Positions 49,579-58,908 are shown, counted from the stretch's first letter. The stretch is 64,000 nt of DNA from Fulvivirga ulvae (GCF_021389975.1 NZ_CP089981.1:700501-764500); one strand, 5' to 3'. The notes: a model not told the origin generated them from the letters alone. Made by a program: numbers and translations.

Positions 49579-51540
49579 TCAGTTACTTTCCTTTTTCTTA
49601 ATTTTTATTTTCTCGCCCGGGCTGATAGAAAAATCTTTCTTGTTGTTCCAGGACATCAGTTCTTCAATAGTAACGTTATAAGATCGGGCTATTTTGTAAA
49701 TAGTATCTCCATGATTAACCGTATGGTAGCTATAAACTTCTCCGGCAGTTTGCAATTCTTCTTTACTATCCGCTACCTGCTCTTCAGGCTTCGGGCTTCC
49801 CATGATCAACAGCTTTTGATTTACACTCAGTTTATCCGAGATTTTCAACTGATTCCACTCTAAAAGCTCCCTAACTGTTACATTATATTGCTTTGAAATT
49901 GAGTATAGGGTTTGCCCCGGAGCCACTACATGCACTTTGTGTATCTTTTGTTCGGGGGTTTTCTTTTCCTTCTCTTCATCACTTTCCTCCACCTCATACT
50001 CCTGCTCTTCAGCAAAGTATTTCTCTGCTTCAGACTGCTCCTCCACTTGGCCTGTAGCGTATTTAGCACTATCATACTCACCTTCAATCACTTCCATCGA
50101 AACAGAATCTTCAACAGGCTTGCTGACAGGCTCCTTTATTTCTGGCTTTGCCTTTGACATCTCCTCTTCAGCCTGTTCTTTTTCGGTTGATTTATCTGCA
50201 TAAATAACATCAGCTCTTTCAGGCACAGTCTCTACAGGAGGCTTCTCTACTTCTTTATATTCAATATCAATACGTGCCGGCCTTATATATCTTAGCCAGA
50301 GTACTCTTCCGGCCTGTAGTTCTTTTTCTTCCTCAATACGGTTTTTAATCATCAGCTTTTTCAGCCTGATCCCAAATTTTTGAGAAATAGACCATAAGGT
50401 TTCTCCGGGCCCTGCAACATAATAATGAGCCTGAGCCTTGGCCCTTTTCTTTTTGTAATAGTAGACCTGCCCGTCGAGGATCGGATCTGTGATCTGAATA
50501 TCATTGTACTTTAAAAACTTACTAAGATCAATATTGCCCTTTTTGGCCAGATCAATAATCTTGTCCCCCTGCGCCCCTATTACACCGGGGAGGTCATTAA
50601 TCTCCACAATATGCCCTTTCCTGGCCTCTTTAAAGTCCTCTATTTCAGGGAAGTTATCTTTAAGTGGAAAGTGGTATTCTATCTGCCGTCTTTCTTCCAG
50701 TTTAGGCTCGGTATTAAAAGCTGCCATCTGGATATTATCCAGCATGGATACCGGAAGCACCACAGTATAGGCTTTATCATCAGGGATTTTTCCTTTTTTC
50801 AGCCATTTGTTATAATCATGAAGCTGATCAAGGCTTATGCCTGTCTCCTCGGAGATATCCTTTAAGGTTTTATTCCTTCCATTATGATATTCTACCAGTT
50901 TGGTTTCTCCGGGCCCTGAAACTGCACCTTCAAAGGCAACTTTATGAGCAAGATACTTTTTAACATACCAGTATGTTTTTTTATTTATCACCATGGATTT
51001 AGCTCCGCTGTTGCCTTTGCCTAGTACCCTCATAGCACCGCCTGCACCCATTTGATAGGCTTGCAATGCATAAAGCCAGTTATCAAAAAACTCGTTGTTC
51101 TTCTTCATGTATTTGGCTGCACCTCTTGAGGCAGACTCAATGTTCATGCGCTCATCCACATATTTGTCTACTCGCAGGCCTACTTCAAGGGCAGTAAAGT
51201 CTTTGAATTGCCAAAATCCTACGGCATCTGAGACTGATACCGCATCAGGAATCAGGGCACTCTCCTGGAGCACCAGGTATTTAAAATCATCATGAAGTCC
51301 CTCTTCTCTGAAAACGCGCTCTATAATGGGGAAGTAGGTTTTGGCCCTTTCAACTTTAATATTAAAGTATTTAGGGCTCTTGGTCAGTGCATCTACATCC
51401 TTCTGGATCTCATCACGTGCATCTTCCATTATCCGAAGCTTAATTCCGGCAAATTCCATTCTTGACGGGACACGCGGGCTTTGACCAACAGCCCAGGCCG
51501 GAATCAGTGTAATCAGGGCAAGCAGTATTCGTACTGACAT
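49579..51540 (-). CDS. MltD-like lytic transglycosylase with four LysM domains
   Basis: 653 residues. Signal peptide (ILLALITLIPAWAVGQ), then an SLT domain (~85-210) with the catalytic Glu in LVLQESALIPDAVSVSDAVG and the tail YALQAYQMGAGG, followed by four LysM units: TLKDISEETGISLDQLHDYN (~225), YYVAGPGETLWSISQKFGIR (~372), VVAPGQTLYSISKQYNVTVR (~545) and VNHGDTIYKIARSYNVTIEE (~608). An acidic low-complexity linker (EQAEEEMSKAKPEIKEP) separates the middle two. It cleaves peptidoglycan in the periplasm while held by the LysM units. First gene upstream is the O-methyltransferase, 6 bp away. Confidence 0.9.
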   Translation of the reverse strand: MSVRILLALITLIPAWAVGQSPRVPSRMEFAGIKLRIMEDARDEIQKDVDALTKSPKYFNIKVERAKTYFPIIERVFREEGLHDDFKYLVLQESALIPDAVSVSDAVGFWQFKDFTALEVGLRVDKYVDERMNIESASRGAAKYMKKNNEFFDNWLYALQAYQMGAGGAMRVLGKGNSGAKSMVINKKTYWYVKKYLAHKVAFEGAVSGPGETKLVEYHNGRNKTLKDISEETGISLDQLHDYNKWLKKGKIPDDKAYTVVLPVSMLDNIQMAAFNTEPKLEERRQIEYHFPLKDNFPEIEDFKEARKGHIVEINDLPGVIGAQGDKIIDLAKKGNIDLSKFLKYNDIQITDPILDGQVYYYKKKRAKAQAHYYVAGPGETLWSISQKFGIRLKKLMIKNRIEEEKELQAGRVLWLRYIRPARIDIEYKEVEKPPVETVPERADVIYADKSTEKEQAEEEMSKAKPEIKEPVSKPVEDSVSMEVIEGEYDSAKYATGQVEEQSEAEKYFAEEQEYEVEESDEEKEKKTPEQKIHKVHVVAPGQTLYSISKQYNVTVRELLEWNQLKISDKLSVNQKLLIMGSPKPEEQVADSKEELQTAGEVYSYHTVNHGDTIYKIARSYNVTIEELMSWNNKKDFSISPGEKIKIKKKESN

Positions 51541-51546
51541 TGATAT

Positions 51547-52185
51547 TTAAATTTTTCTCATTACCATCAATCCATCTCTTACAGGAAAAAGAACGTTTTC
51601 CACACGTTCGTCATTATGCATTCTGGTATTAAAATCGAGCATAACCCGGGTGTCTTTATCAATTTTTCCTTCATTCACCACTTTTCCACTCCAGAGCACA
51701 TTATCAGCAATAATAAAGCCTCCGGTTTTCACTTTGTCAATAACAAGGTCAAAATAATTAGAATAATTTACCTTGTCCGCATCAATAAAGACAAGGTCAA
51801 ATAAAACCTTCAGGGTAGGAATAATATCTAATGCATTACCAATACGGTAATCAATCTTATCTTCCTGGCCCGCTTGTTTAAAATAGCTCCTTACCATAGC
51901 CTCAAGCTCCTCGTTAATGTCCAGGGTATATAGTTTTCCGCCATCTTGCAAACCTTCTGCCATGCAAATAGCCGAATACCCGGTATAGGTACCAATCTCA
52001 AGGATGTTTTCCGGTTTGATCATGTGACTGAAAGCAGATAGGATACGCCCTTGCAAGTGCCCTGATAACATTCTTGGCTTCATTACTTTAGCGTGTGTAT
52101 CCCTGTTTAGTTTTTGAAGAACCTCTGTTTCAGGTGTAGTATGCTCTTCAACATATCGCTGTAACTCTTCGCTTAAAAAATCCAT
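51547..52185 (-). CDS. SAM-dependent O-methyltransferase (caffeoyl-CoA type)
   Basis: 212-residue methyltransferase_3 family enzyme. Seen: motif I ILEIGTYTGYSAICMAEGL (SAM binding, ~60-78), LYTLDINEELEAMVRSY, FDLVFIDADKVNYSNYFDLV (metal-binding Asp, ~135-155) and IADNVLWSGKVV (metal Asp/Asn). It transfers methyl groups to catechol-like or similar hydroxyls with a divalent metal. It is between the M16 peptidase (4 bp) and the LysM gene (6 bp), all minus strand, so the three are one operon. Natural substrate unknown. Confidence 0.9.
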   Translation of the reverse strand: MDFLSEELQRYVEEHTTPETEVLQKLNRDTHAKVMKPRMLSGHLQGRILSAFSHMIKPENILEIGTYTGYSAICMAEGLQDGGKLYTLDINEELEAMVRSYFKQAGQEDKIDYRIGNALDIIPTLKVLFDLVFIDADKVNYSNYFDLVIDKVKTGGFIIADNVLWSGKVVNEGKIDKDTRVMLDFNTRMHNDERVENVLFPVRDGLMVMRKI

Positions 52186-52189
52186 AGTG

Positions 52190-53425
52190 CTAATCAGGTA
52201 AAAAAATTAACTGACTCAATTGGTTTTCGTCAAACATTTCATTGGCCAGGTCTTGCAGTTCTTTTGCTGTTGTGTTCTTTATTTTATTGAATATCTCGTC
52301 GAGAGATTCGATCTTATTTCTATCCAATATACTCTTTCCCATCATAAGCATCAAGCTTATATTGTTTTCTTCGGCCATCGCCAGCTGCCCCATAAGCTGT
52401 TCCTTAGCTGTATGGAGCTGTTTTATACCTAGTGGTTTTTCCTTCAGCCTTTGAAGTTCTTTTTTAACCAAACGAACGCTTCTGTTGAGTTGTTTAGGCT
52501 CAGTGCCAAAAAATATTCCAAACAAACCTGTGTCGGTATATGCCTGGTAGCTGGCATCTATAGAATAGACAAATCCATGCTTTTCCCGTAAAGCCAGGTT
52601 TAACCTGGAGTTCATACCCGGGCCACCAAGTATGTTTACCAACATGAAAAATGGTAGTCTCTTCACGGAGTTATCAGCATATGCATCACCCCGACCAATA
52701 GCAAATTGCGCCTGTGTAAGGTTTCGCTTTACTTTTTTTACGGCTGGGGTATATCCGCTGAAGGGTTTGCGCTCTCTGCCTGCCGTAAGTGCCGGCACAT
52801 CCTTTAAATACTTTTCGGCAAGCCTGATTACTTTTTTTAAGGGCAGGTTTGCTACTGAACAAAACACCAGTCTCTCCGTACTGATGTTGGCCTTTATAAA
52901 CCGGGTAAAGTCATCACGATGGAATGATCTGACGCTCTCCGCAGTACCTAGAATATTCATACCCAAAGGATGCCCCTGAAACACAAGGGTATCGAAATCG
53001 TCCTGAATAGCGTCCTCGGGGCTGTCATAGTACATGGCCATCTCCTCAAGTATCACATTTCGTTCCTTTTCTATCTGCTTTTCAGGAAAGACAGAGTCAA
53101 AAGTGATATCAGTCAGCAGTTCCACAGCCTTCTCAAAATAATTATCAAGAACAGAGGCATAGAAAGCAATTTTCTCTTTCGTAGTATAGGCGTTGATCTC
53201 ACCACCTACAGAATCAATACGGTTCAGAATATGGAAAGCCTTTCTTTTACGAGTTCCTTTAAAGGCCATATGCTCCCAAAAATGGGCTATTCCCTGATTA
53301 TCCTCTGTTTCATCCCGGCTGCCGATGTCGAGCATAAAGCCGCAGTGTGCAATTTTGGTATTGCTAACCTGTTTATGTAAGACCCTGATCCCATTTGACA
53401 GGGTATGCATCTCGTAATCAACCAT
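52190..53425 (-). CDS. M16 family zinc metallopeptidase
   Basis: 411-residue processing-peptidase-like protein. Seen: the inverted zinc motif HFWEH (residues 48-52), GIRVLHKQVSNTKIAHCGFM, IERERNVILEEMAMYYDSPE (downstream Glu) and the second half with FFMLVNILGGPGMNSRLNLA, which includes the R/Y substrate loop. It cleaves short peptides, often after the whole-protein degradation steps. A -7 box TAAATTTG lies at 53446-53453, about 20 bp before the ATG. First gene of the peptidase-methyltransferase-LysM operon. Confidence 0.92.
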   Translation of the reverse strand: MVDYEMHTLSNGIRVLHKQVSNTKIAHCGFMLDIGSRDETEDNQGIAHFWEHMAFKGTRKRKAFHILNRIDSVGGEINAYTTKEKIAFYASVLDNYFEKAVELLTDITFDSVFPEKQIEKERNVILEEMAMYYDSPEDAIQDDFDTLVFQGHPLGMNILGTAESVRSFHRDDFTRFIKANISTERLVFCSVANLPLKKVIRLAEKYLKDVPALTAGRERKPFSGYTPAVKKVKRNLTQAQFAIGRGDAYADNSVKRLPFFMLVNILGGPGMNSRLNLALREKHGFVYSIDASYQAYTDTGLFGIFFGTEPKQLNRSVRLVKKELQRLKEKPLGIKQLHTAKEQLMGQLAMAEENNISLMLMMGKSILDRNKIESLDEIFNKIKNTTAKELQDLANEMFDENQLSQLIFLPD

Positions 53426-53445
53426 TATACAAGTCCTTCAAGCTG

Positions 53446-53453
53446 CAAATTTA
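53446..53453 (-). promoter_or_regulatory. -7 element of the M16 operon
   Basis: TAAATTTG on the minus strand matches TAnnTTTG exactly, 20 bp before the M16 start codon. Confidence 0.5.
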
Positions 53454-53622
53454 CAAGAAAAATCGGTTTAAGAGCAGTAATCCCGTTATCCCATGAGCGA
53501 ACATAAACGACCGCTCTCGGGCAGTTATTATTGGCAAAAACCTGCATTAAACAACTTCAAGGGAACTTTTCACTGGCATAGTGATTGTATTAGAAATAGA
53601 TGCTACTTAAAATTTATAAGAA

Positions 53623-53871
53623 ATGGAAACTGTAGAAACTACTTTCGTACTCAACTACACCGAAGAGCAATATAATAAAGCCCGCGAATATGTAGAAGAT
53701 ATGAAAAAGCACCCTAAGCGGGTTTACTGGGTCGGCAAAGAAGGTAAAGCCGATGAAGAGCTTATCATTTCACACATTGCTCATAAGATACTCTCTGGTT
53801 TTTATAATAACTATGATCCTTCTTTTGCCAAACGACAAATACTTGACATGAAGAGTATGAAAGCACGTTAG
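53623..53871 (+). CDS. small hypothetical protein (82 aa)
   Basis: 82 residues, charged, with helices YTEEQYNKAREYVEDMKKHP and EELIISHIAHKILSGFYNNY and a strand RVYWVGKEG. No signal peptide. The ATG at 53623 is preceded by AGAA and an AT-rich stretch. It overlaps the 3' end of the convergent phosphorylase gene by 4 bp. Not recognised. The well-formed amphipathic pattern and codon use support a real gene. Confidence 0.6.
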   Translation: METVETTFVLNYTEEQYNKAREYVEDMKKHPKRVYWVGKEGKADEELIISHIAHKILSGFYNNYDPSFAKRQILDMKSMKAR

Positions 53872-54725
53872 ATACGGTCCAGCACCTTTTTGATCAGGTT
53901 ATCTACCACTTCAGTTGAATTTTTAGCAAACTTATTTTGAATTCTGTTGGCAATAATGGCATTTACACTGAGCACTTCATGCCCGAGCATACGTCCCATA
54001 GAGTAGTATCCTGCTGTTTCCATTTCAAAGTTTGTCAGCCAGAAATCGTTATGATGAAAATAGTTAAGTGTCTCCATCAATTTAGGGTATTTGAGTTCCA
54101 GTCTTATCCTTCTCCCCTGCGGTGCGTAGAACCCCGGGCAAGTTACCGTATTCCCTATGATCATATCTCCGCCAATCTGATCCTTCAATGATTGTGAACC
54201 TTGAGCAACATAGGGAGTAAATGGCAAACCTATCTGATGCTGCAATTTTTCCCCTATCTCTTTTTCTTTGCCCTCCTGAGGAAAATCATAAAAGCACATA
54301 AGCGTATCCAGCCCCACGGCATAGTCAGATACCAGGTGTGAGCCCAGCGGTATATCCTCCTGCAGAGCTCCGGAAGTGCCTATCCTAATGATTTTCAGCT
54401 TTCTTTTTCGCCCTTTAAGCTCACGCTTACGCAGATCTATGTTGGCGAGTGCGTCCAGTTCCGTAAAAAATATCTCTATATTGTCCGTACCCATGCCGGT
54501 ACTTATCACGGTGATTTTCTTACCGTTATATGTGCCTCTGTGAGTAATGAACTCCCTCCTGTTCATTTCAAACTCAACATCATCGAAATATTTACTGACC
54601 ATGTAAACCCTGCTGGGGTCTCCGACAGTAATTATGGTATCCGTGATCTGGTTTGGTTTTAAATTAAGATGATAAACACTCCTATCCTTATTCAGGATTA
54701 GTTCGGATTCCGGAATTTTTCCCAT
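53868..54725 (-). CDS. nucleoside phosphorylase (uridine phosphorylase-like)
   Basis: 285 residues of the NP-I fold. Seen: ITVGDPSRVYMVSKYF (phosphate-binding Gly-Asp-Pro-x-Arg), STGMGTDNIEIFFTELDALA (ribose side), IRIGTSGALQEDIPLGSHLV and FEMETAGYYSMGRML (Glu-Met-Glu ribose clamp). It splits nucleosides with phosphate to a base and ribose 1-phosphate for salvage. Base specificity cannot be read with certainty; the layout is closest to the uridine phosphorylase branch. Single gene. Confidence 0.9.
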   Translation of the reverse strand: MGKIPESELILNKDRSVYHLNLKPNQITDTIITVGDPSRVYMVSKYFDDVEFEMNRREFITHRGTYNGKKITVISTGMGTDNIEIFFTELDALANIDLRKRELKGRKRKLKIIRIGTSGALQEDIPLGSHLVSDYAVGLDTLMCFYDFPQEGKEKEIGEKLQHQIGLPFTPYVAQGSQSLKDQIGGDMIIGNTVTCPGFYAPQGRRIRLELKYPKLMETLNYFHHNDFWLTNFEMETAGYYSMGRMLGHEVLSVNAIIANRIQNKFAKNSTEVVDNLIKKVLDRI

Positions 54726-54817
54726 TCATAAAAGCATTAAAGCTTCAAAAGATAGCTATTTAGATGTGATAAAGAAATTTTTTAGTATTAAATAACAGTT
54801 TATTAATGATGCAGGCT

Positions 54818-55456
54818 TCAGGTATTAACAGGTACTGCCGGATTGCCAAATACCGTCTCACCAGCCTTCACCTCTTTTATCACTACGGACCCTGCCCCTA
54901 TTCTTGCCCCTTTACCTATTTTTACACCTCCTACTATAGTAACGCCCGAGCCGATAAAAACCTCATCGCCTACCACTGCACCGGCGTTAACAACACTGCC
55001 TGCTCCTACCTGTACAAAATCTCCTATTTGCGCACTATAGTCTATTACTGCGTTGGTATGTAGTATGCAATGGTTTGATACCTTGGCATTGTCAGCAACC
55101 TTCACGCCCATATTAATGAAATTACCGTGACCTATATGAGCGGTCTCTGCAATAACAGAAGCCCTGTGAATAGCATTAACGGGCATCACTTTCCTGCGCT
55201 CATTGAGCATTTTCACAATACCTTTTCTGTATTTGTTCTCATCTATGGCTACAAAGGCTTCGCACTTTTTACCAATAAGCTTTAAATAACCATCATCATC
55301 GGTTTTACCAAGTACACTGATCTCATCCAGTTCAGTGCCGTGAAGTGAGGCATCATCATCAAGAAAACAGTAAATTACGATATCGTTACTGGCAAATATG
55401 TCCCTTGCGGCGCGTCCCAGGTTGTTCGCACCAAATATGATCACCGGATTCTTCAT
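54818..55456 (-). CDS. NeuD-like sugar O-acyltransferase
   Basis: 212 residues. An N-terminal Rossmann-like PglD/NeuD part (VIIFGANNLGRAARDIFASN), then left-handed beta-helix hexapeptide repeats from ~95 on (AHIGHGNFINMGVKVADNAK, QVGAGSVVNAGAVVGDEVFI, IGAGSVVIKEVKAGETVFGN-P). It transfers acetyl groups from acetyl-CoA to an amino-sugar in glycan synthesis; probably trimeric. A -7 box TAACTTTG lies at 55481-55488, giving a 24-bp leader. Next to a membrane polymerase-like gene, it may modify a surface glycan. Confidence 0.88.
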   Translation of the reverse strand: MKNPVIIFGANNLGRAARDIFASNDIVIYCFLDDDASLHGTELDEISVLGKTDDDGYLKLIGKKCEAFVAIDENKYRKGIVKMLNERRKVMPVNAIHRASVIAETAHIGHGNFINMGVKVADNAKVSNHCILHTNAVIDYSAQIGDFVQVGAGSVVNAGAVVGDEVFIGSGVTIVGGVKIGKGARIGAGSVVIKEVKAGETVFGNPAVPVNT

Positions 55457-55480
55457 AGTATTTATTTAAGATTTGAACCG

Positions 55481-55488
55481 CAAAGTTA
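55481..55488 (-). promoter_or_regulatory. -7 element of the NeuD-like gene
   Basis: TAACTTTG on the minus strand fits TAnnTTTG exactly, 24 bp before the start codon. Confidence 0.5.
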
Positions 55489-55499
55489 TGCGCTAACAG

Positions 55500-56771
55500 T
55501 TACTTAACCAATCTATTCAATTTTTCTATTATGGGATTATTTAAGGTCGCTATCAATAGCAGAATAGGTAGAAAACCTACTTTATACCTTATGAGTGTCC
55601 CGAAGTTGGGAGTTGACAAAGCCAGAAAAATGCAAAGCACCATGCAATAGGCAATAGCACCGATTAACAATAGCCGGCTTTCATCGGTCAGCTTACGCGG
55701 AATTTTAAAAAATGCGCTGATGGTAAGCAGAAATATATACAGGTTCTCTACGCCGGCTACTATTTTTAACAAATCTGTCCGCTCTCCCAAAAAAGGTCGA
55801 AAAAGGCCGGAAAGCAATGCTTTGGGTGAATGAGCCAACATGCTGGGCCAGTTGGGCTCAAGTGAATAATAATAGATAATGTCGTTCACATCCGATTTTC
55901 CAATAAAGGCTTGGTAGTTGTCATAAATGACTGATGGAAGACGGTGCAGGTAAAAGTTGGGGTGCAAAGAAGTGGCTATCAGAAGACATAGTACACACAA
56001 CAGCCCGAACAGTGACAGCTGGTATGCCGGAGAGCGACCTATTACTACAAACTTCTTTTTAATATAGAGCGTAAGGCTTATGGCGGTGATGAAGAGGAGC
56101 AACAGGCCAGCGTAGTAGTATTTGGTGTTCCATAGGATAAAGAGCATCAATAGGTCTGCCAGCAGATAAATGTTAATAGTTTTATATCTGAATATATACC
56201 CCAAAAAGGAATGGATAAGGAATGCCATAGCTCCTAATGCAAGGGATTCTTTAATAATACCGGAACTCCAGAATAGAATAGACGGGAAGAATAGCAATGA
56301 TAAGACTATGGCCAACTGTTTGTTTTGATAAATCCCGACAAGTCGATTGGCGAGCATCCATAGGCCTGTAAAACTAAAAAAGGAAAAAAATGCAGAGGAT
56401 AACCAATAATTATCTGCTGTAATGAGGTTGACTATGCTCAAAATTTTAACCACGAACAATGCGCGGGGCTGACCATGATACTGCATGGCACTTAAAACAT
56501 CACCCTGGGAGAGCAACAGAAATTTGATATAATCGATGGGACTGCTCTTAAAAAGTGTTGTGAGTTTAACAGCTTCATGATAATAGACCCAGGTGTCACC
56601 GCCTTCGTAATAGCTTTTGTACAGCAGCCCCAGCAAAATACCTGCACCAAGCTTTAGCAACAATGCCGGGGCAAAAAACTTTTTTAAAGGAGAATGACTA
56701 TATCTCTTTAGCAGGGTTCTGATAAGCAACGCTAAAATAGCAATATCGAAAATGTAGAAGAGCCAGCTCAC
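55500..56771 (-). CDS. polytopic membrane protein, polymerase/GT-C-like
   Basis: 423 residues with about ten membrane helices (LFYIFDIAILALLIRTLL, LLKLGAGILLGLLYKSYYEG, LLLLFITAISLTLYI, LLLIGAIAYCMVLCIFLALS). The loop YYEGGDTWVYYHEAVKLTTL after helix 2 carries Asp/Glu residues like the catalytic loop of GT-C glycosyltransferases and O-antigen polymerases. It starts with GTG (56771), overlapping the stop of the DUF2851 gene by 4 bp (GTGA), so translation is coupled. It may extend a surface polysaccharide; substrate unknown. Confidence 0.65.
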   Translation of the reverse strand: MSWLFYIFDIAILALLIRTLLKRYSHSPLKKFFAPALLLKLGAGILLGLLYKSYYEGGDTWVYYHEAVKLTTLFKSSPIDYIKFLLLSQGDVLSAMQYHGQPRALFVVKILSIVNLITADNYWLSSAFFSFFSFTGLWMLANRLVGIYQNKQLAIVLSLLFFPSILFWSSGIIKESLALGAMAFLIHSFLGYIFRYKTINIYLLADLLMLFILWNTKYYYAGLLLLFITAISLTLYIKKKFVVIGRSPAYQLSLFGLLCVLCLLIATSLHPNFYLHRLPSVIYDNYQAFIGKSDVNDIIYYYSLEPNWPSMLAHSPKALLSGLFRPFLGERTDLLKIVAGVENLYIFLLTISAFFKIPRKLTDESRLLLIGAIAYCMVLCIFLALSTPNFGTLIRYKVGFLPILLLIATLNNPIIEKLNRLVK

Positions 56772-58045
56772 TTGCTGCGAATTAAAGAAGCCCCTACATT
56801 ACAGGACAAGCACCTTCTTTTGATGCAGTATTCGTTATAAAGCTGGATTAGCGCCTGTGAGTCAAATGCTGTAGCAACATTGATATCCAGAACAGACCAA
56901 TGATTGATGATGCGGTTTTTCTCTGCCTTCATTTCCTGTAGCAGAGAGATGGCCTTGTCTACAAAGGCCTGATCATCAACATACCTGCCATAGGTCGCCA
57001 GCAATGGGGCTACGGTGTTGATGGCAATATTTTCAATGCTACTGCTACCGAGAGTGGGCACTTTTTTCTCTGAGTATGTACCAAACTGATAGTGGTGCTG
57101 CCAATACTCTGAAACCTGTATTTTGAATAATTTTTTCAGGTCTTTGGCAGAGCCTGTCTCCAACAGGTTCTGAAATAAGGACGGCGTTTGGCTCAACAGT
57201 TTTGAAAACTGGGCCAGTCGCACGGTGGGAAAGTTGGCAGGACGAAGTCTCAACAGCTTCCACTGCATGGCCTGCAGCCGGTCGGTCAGGTTATATTTGT
57301 GTTTTAGAAAATTATATTCTTTTAGCAGTGCCTGCTCATATTCATCTACGGACTTCTGCCCCAATAATCCGGCCTGACCAAAGACAAGGGCTTCAACCTG
57401 AAGCTGGTTACCTGCGTGCTTTTTAATGATTTTGTAAGGAAGGGATTCTGCTAATCCCTGAAATGGTTCACTGTTGATCTTGAAACCAAAGTTTTTGGCA
57501 AGAAGCTGATATGCCGTTTCTTCCCAGTCGTTTCGGTTGCTTTGGTAAAGTGCTTTTACTGCCTCCGCTTTCACTGACAGTCGCTCCATCAAAACTTTAT
57601 CCAGTGCTGAAAGCCAGGTAATATCCGAAACTTGTTTCAATTGCTTTTCGCACCGGATCTCCGAAGGGTTATTGATGAGTTTTTTATAGTCGAAAATCAC
57701 CCTTTCATCTATAAGTCCCTGAAGTTCAATCACCGGCAGTATGGTACCATCTGCCCTTTTGGCTTCCTGGTTGCTTTGCCAGACCACATGCAAAACCACA
57801 TTGTTATAGGCCGTGTCAGTATGGTGTTTATGGTAAGTCCAGTCAGCCGAATGTATATGCAGTTCTACATGGCCTCTCCATTCGATATTACCAATTTGAA
57901 TAATGGCTTCCTTAAAATCCGGGCCAGCATCCGTATTATGCATGCCGGGGTAAATGATATTAACTTTTGCTCCGTCGGTGGTTGACAGAGCGCTTTTATT
58001 GAAGTATTGATACTGCCAAACAAAGTGTAAAAATGCCTCCTGCAT
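56768..58045 (-). CDS. DUF2851 family protein
   Basis: 425 residues from the ATG at 58045 (a longer start at 58132 would overlap pyrF by 83 bp and adds an unrelated N-terminus). Seen: QEAFLHFVWQYQYFNKSALS, NTDAGPDFKEAIIQIGNIEW and RGHVELHIHSADWTYHKHHT, the DUF2851 signature; then VLHVVWQSNQE, a helical rest and a four-Cys pair CIKRRCLSCNVG at the end. The conserved Asp, Glu, His and His residues suggest a metal-dependent nuclease-like site, but no activity is known. It is a frequent Bacteroidota core gene and follows pyrF by 4 bp. Confidence 0.85.
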   Translation of the reverse strand: MQEAFLHFVWQYQYFNKSALSTTDGAKVNIIYPGMHNTDAGPDFKEAIIQIGNIEWRGHVELHIHSADWTYHKHHTDTAYNNVVLHVVWQSNQEAKRADGTILPVIELQGLIDERVIFDYKKLINNPSEIRCEKQLKQVSDITWLSALDKVLMERLSVKAEAVKALYQSNRNDWEETAYQLLAKNFGFKINSEPFQGLAESLPYKIIKKHAGNQLQVEALVFGQAGLLGQKSVDEYEQALLKEYNFLKHKYNLTDRLQAMQWKLLRLRPANFPTVRLAQFSKLLSQTPSLFQNLLETGSAKDLKKLFKIQVSEYWQHHYQFGTYSEKKVPTLGSSSIENIAINTVAPLLATYGRYVDDQAFVDKAISLLQEMKAEKNRIINHWSVLDINVATAFDSQALIQLYNEYCIKRRCLSCNVGASLIRSK

Positions 58046-58049
58046 GCCG

Positions 58050-58868
58050 TTACATATATTTATCCAGGTAAATAGCCATGTTCTTTTGGATAGCCAAAGC
58101 TTCGCGGCTGGCAACCTCAGCAAAATCTTCACCGGTTGAGGCGTATATGATCCCTCTGGAGGAGTTGACCAGCAGGCCGCACTCCTTATTCAATCCATAT
58201 TTAGATACATCTTCAAGGCTTCCTCCCTGTGCTCCCACGCCGGGGACCAGGAAGAAGTTATCAGGTGCAAGCTCTCTTATCTTTTCTATTTTATCAGCCC
58301 TGGTAGCACCAACCACAAACATAAGTTGGTCTGAATTTGCCCACTCCCTGCTCTTTAAAATCACCTTTTCATAAAAAGCCTGCCCTGACTCCCTGTCGGT
58401 AAGCAACTGAAAATCATTGCTGCCGGCATTTGAAGTATGGGCCAGCAGGATCACCCACTTATCATCAAACTCCAGAAATGGGGTAACGGAATCTTCACCC
58501 ATGTAAGGCGCTACCGTGATGGAGTCGAAGTTCATAGTCTCGAAAAATGCTTTGGCATACAGTTTAGACGTATTTCCTATATCCCCACGCTTGGCATCTG
58601 CTATAGTGAATATATCTTTCGGGATGTACTCCAAGGTTTTGGCAAGACTCTCCCAACCCTTTGGCCCCAGTGCTTCATAAAAGGCTATATTGGGTTTATA
58701 GGCTATCGCATATTCTTTGGTGGCATCTATAATCTGCTTATTGAATTCGAAAACCGGGTCTTCAAGTTTAAGCAGGTGTGCAGGGATCTTTGAAAGGTCT
58801 GTATCCAAACCTACACAGAGGTAGGAGTTTTTCTTCTGTATTTGCTGAAATAGCTGGGCTTTGTTCAT
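58050..58868 (-). CDS. pyrF: orotidine 5'-phosphate decarboxylase
   Basis: 272-residue type 2 enzyme converting OMP to UMP in the last step of pyrimidine synthesis. Seen: LCVGLDTDLSKIP, YKPNIAFYEALGPKGWESL, the catalytic IADAKRGDIGNTSKLYA (Asp-Lys-Asp), VAPYMGEDSVTPFLEF and the phosphate loop VPGVGAQGGS. Length is right for type 2. First gene of a unit with DUF2851 and the membrane protein. Its -7 box lies 4 bp before the ATG and a perfect 14-bp palindrome ATGTTCATGAACAT (58886-58899) sits just upstream, a possible operator. Confidence 0.95.
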   Translation of the reverse strand: MNKAQLFQQIQKKNSYLCVGLDTDLSKIPAHLLKLEDPVFEFNKQIIDATKEYAIAYKPNIAFYEALGPKGWESLAKTLEYIPKDIFTIADAKRGDIGNTSKLYAKAFFETMNFDSITVAPYMGEDSVTPFLEFDDKWVILLAHTSNAGSNDFQLLTDRESGQAFYEKVILKSREWANSDQLMFVVGATRADKIEKIRELAPDNFFLVPGVGAQGGSLEDVSKYGLNKECGLLVNSSRGIIYASTGEDFAEVASREALAIQKNMAIYLDKYM

Positions 58869-58872
58869 GAAA

Positions 58873-58899
58873 CAAAAATATAAATATGTTCATGAACAT
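58873..58899 (-). promoter_or_regulatory. pyrF -7 box and palindromic site
   Basis: TATTTTTG (minus strand, 58873-58880) is a perfect TAnnTTTG and ends 4 bp before the pyrF ATG, implying a leaderless mRNA. ATGTTCATGAACAT (58886-58899) lies 6 bp further up, where a regulator would cover the spacer. Confidence 0.5.
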
Positions 58900-58908
58900 G
58901 CCTATTTT

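Noticed and set aside
58046..58132. Upstream start for the DUF2851 gene
   Set aside because: Would overlap pyrF by 83 bp; the family begins at MQEAFLHFVW.
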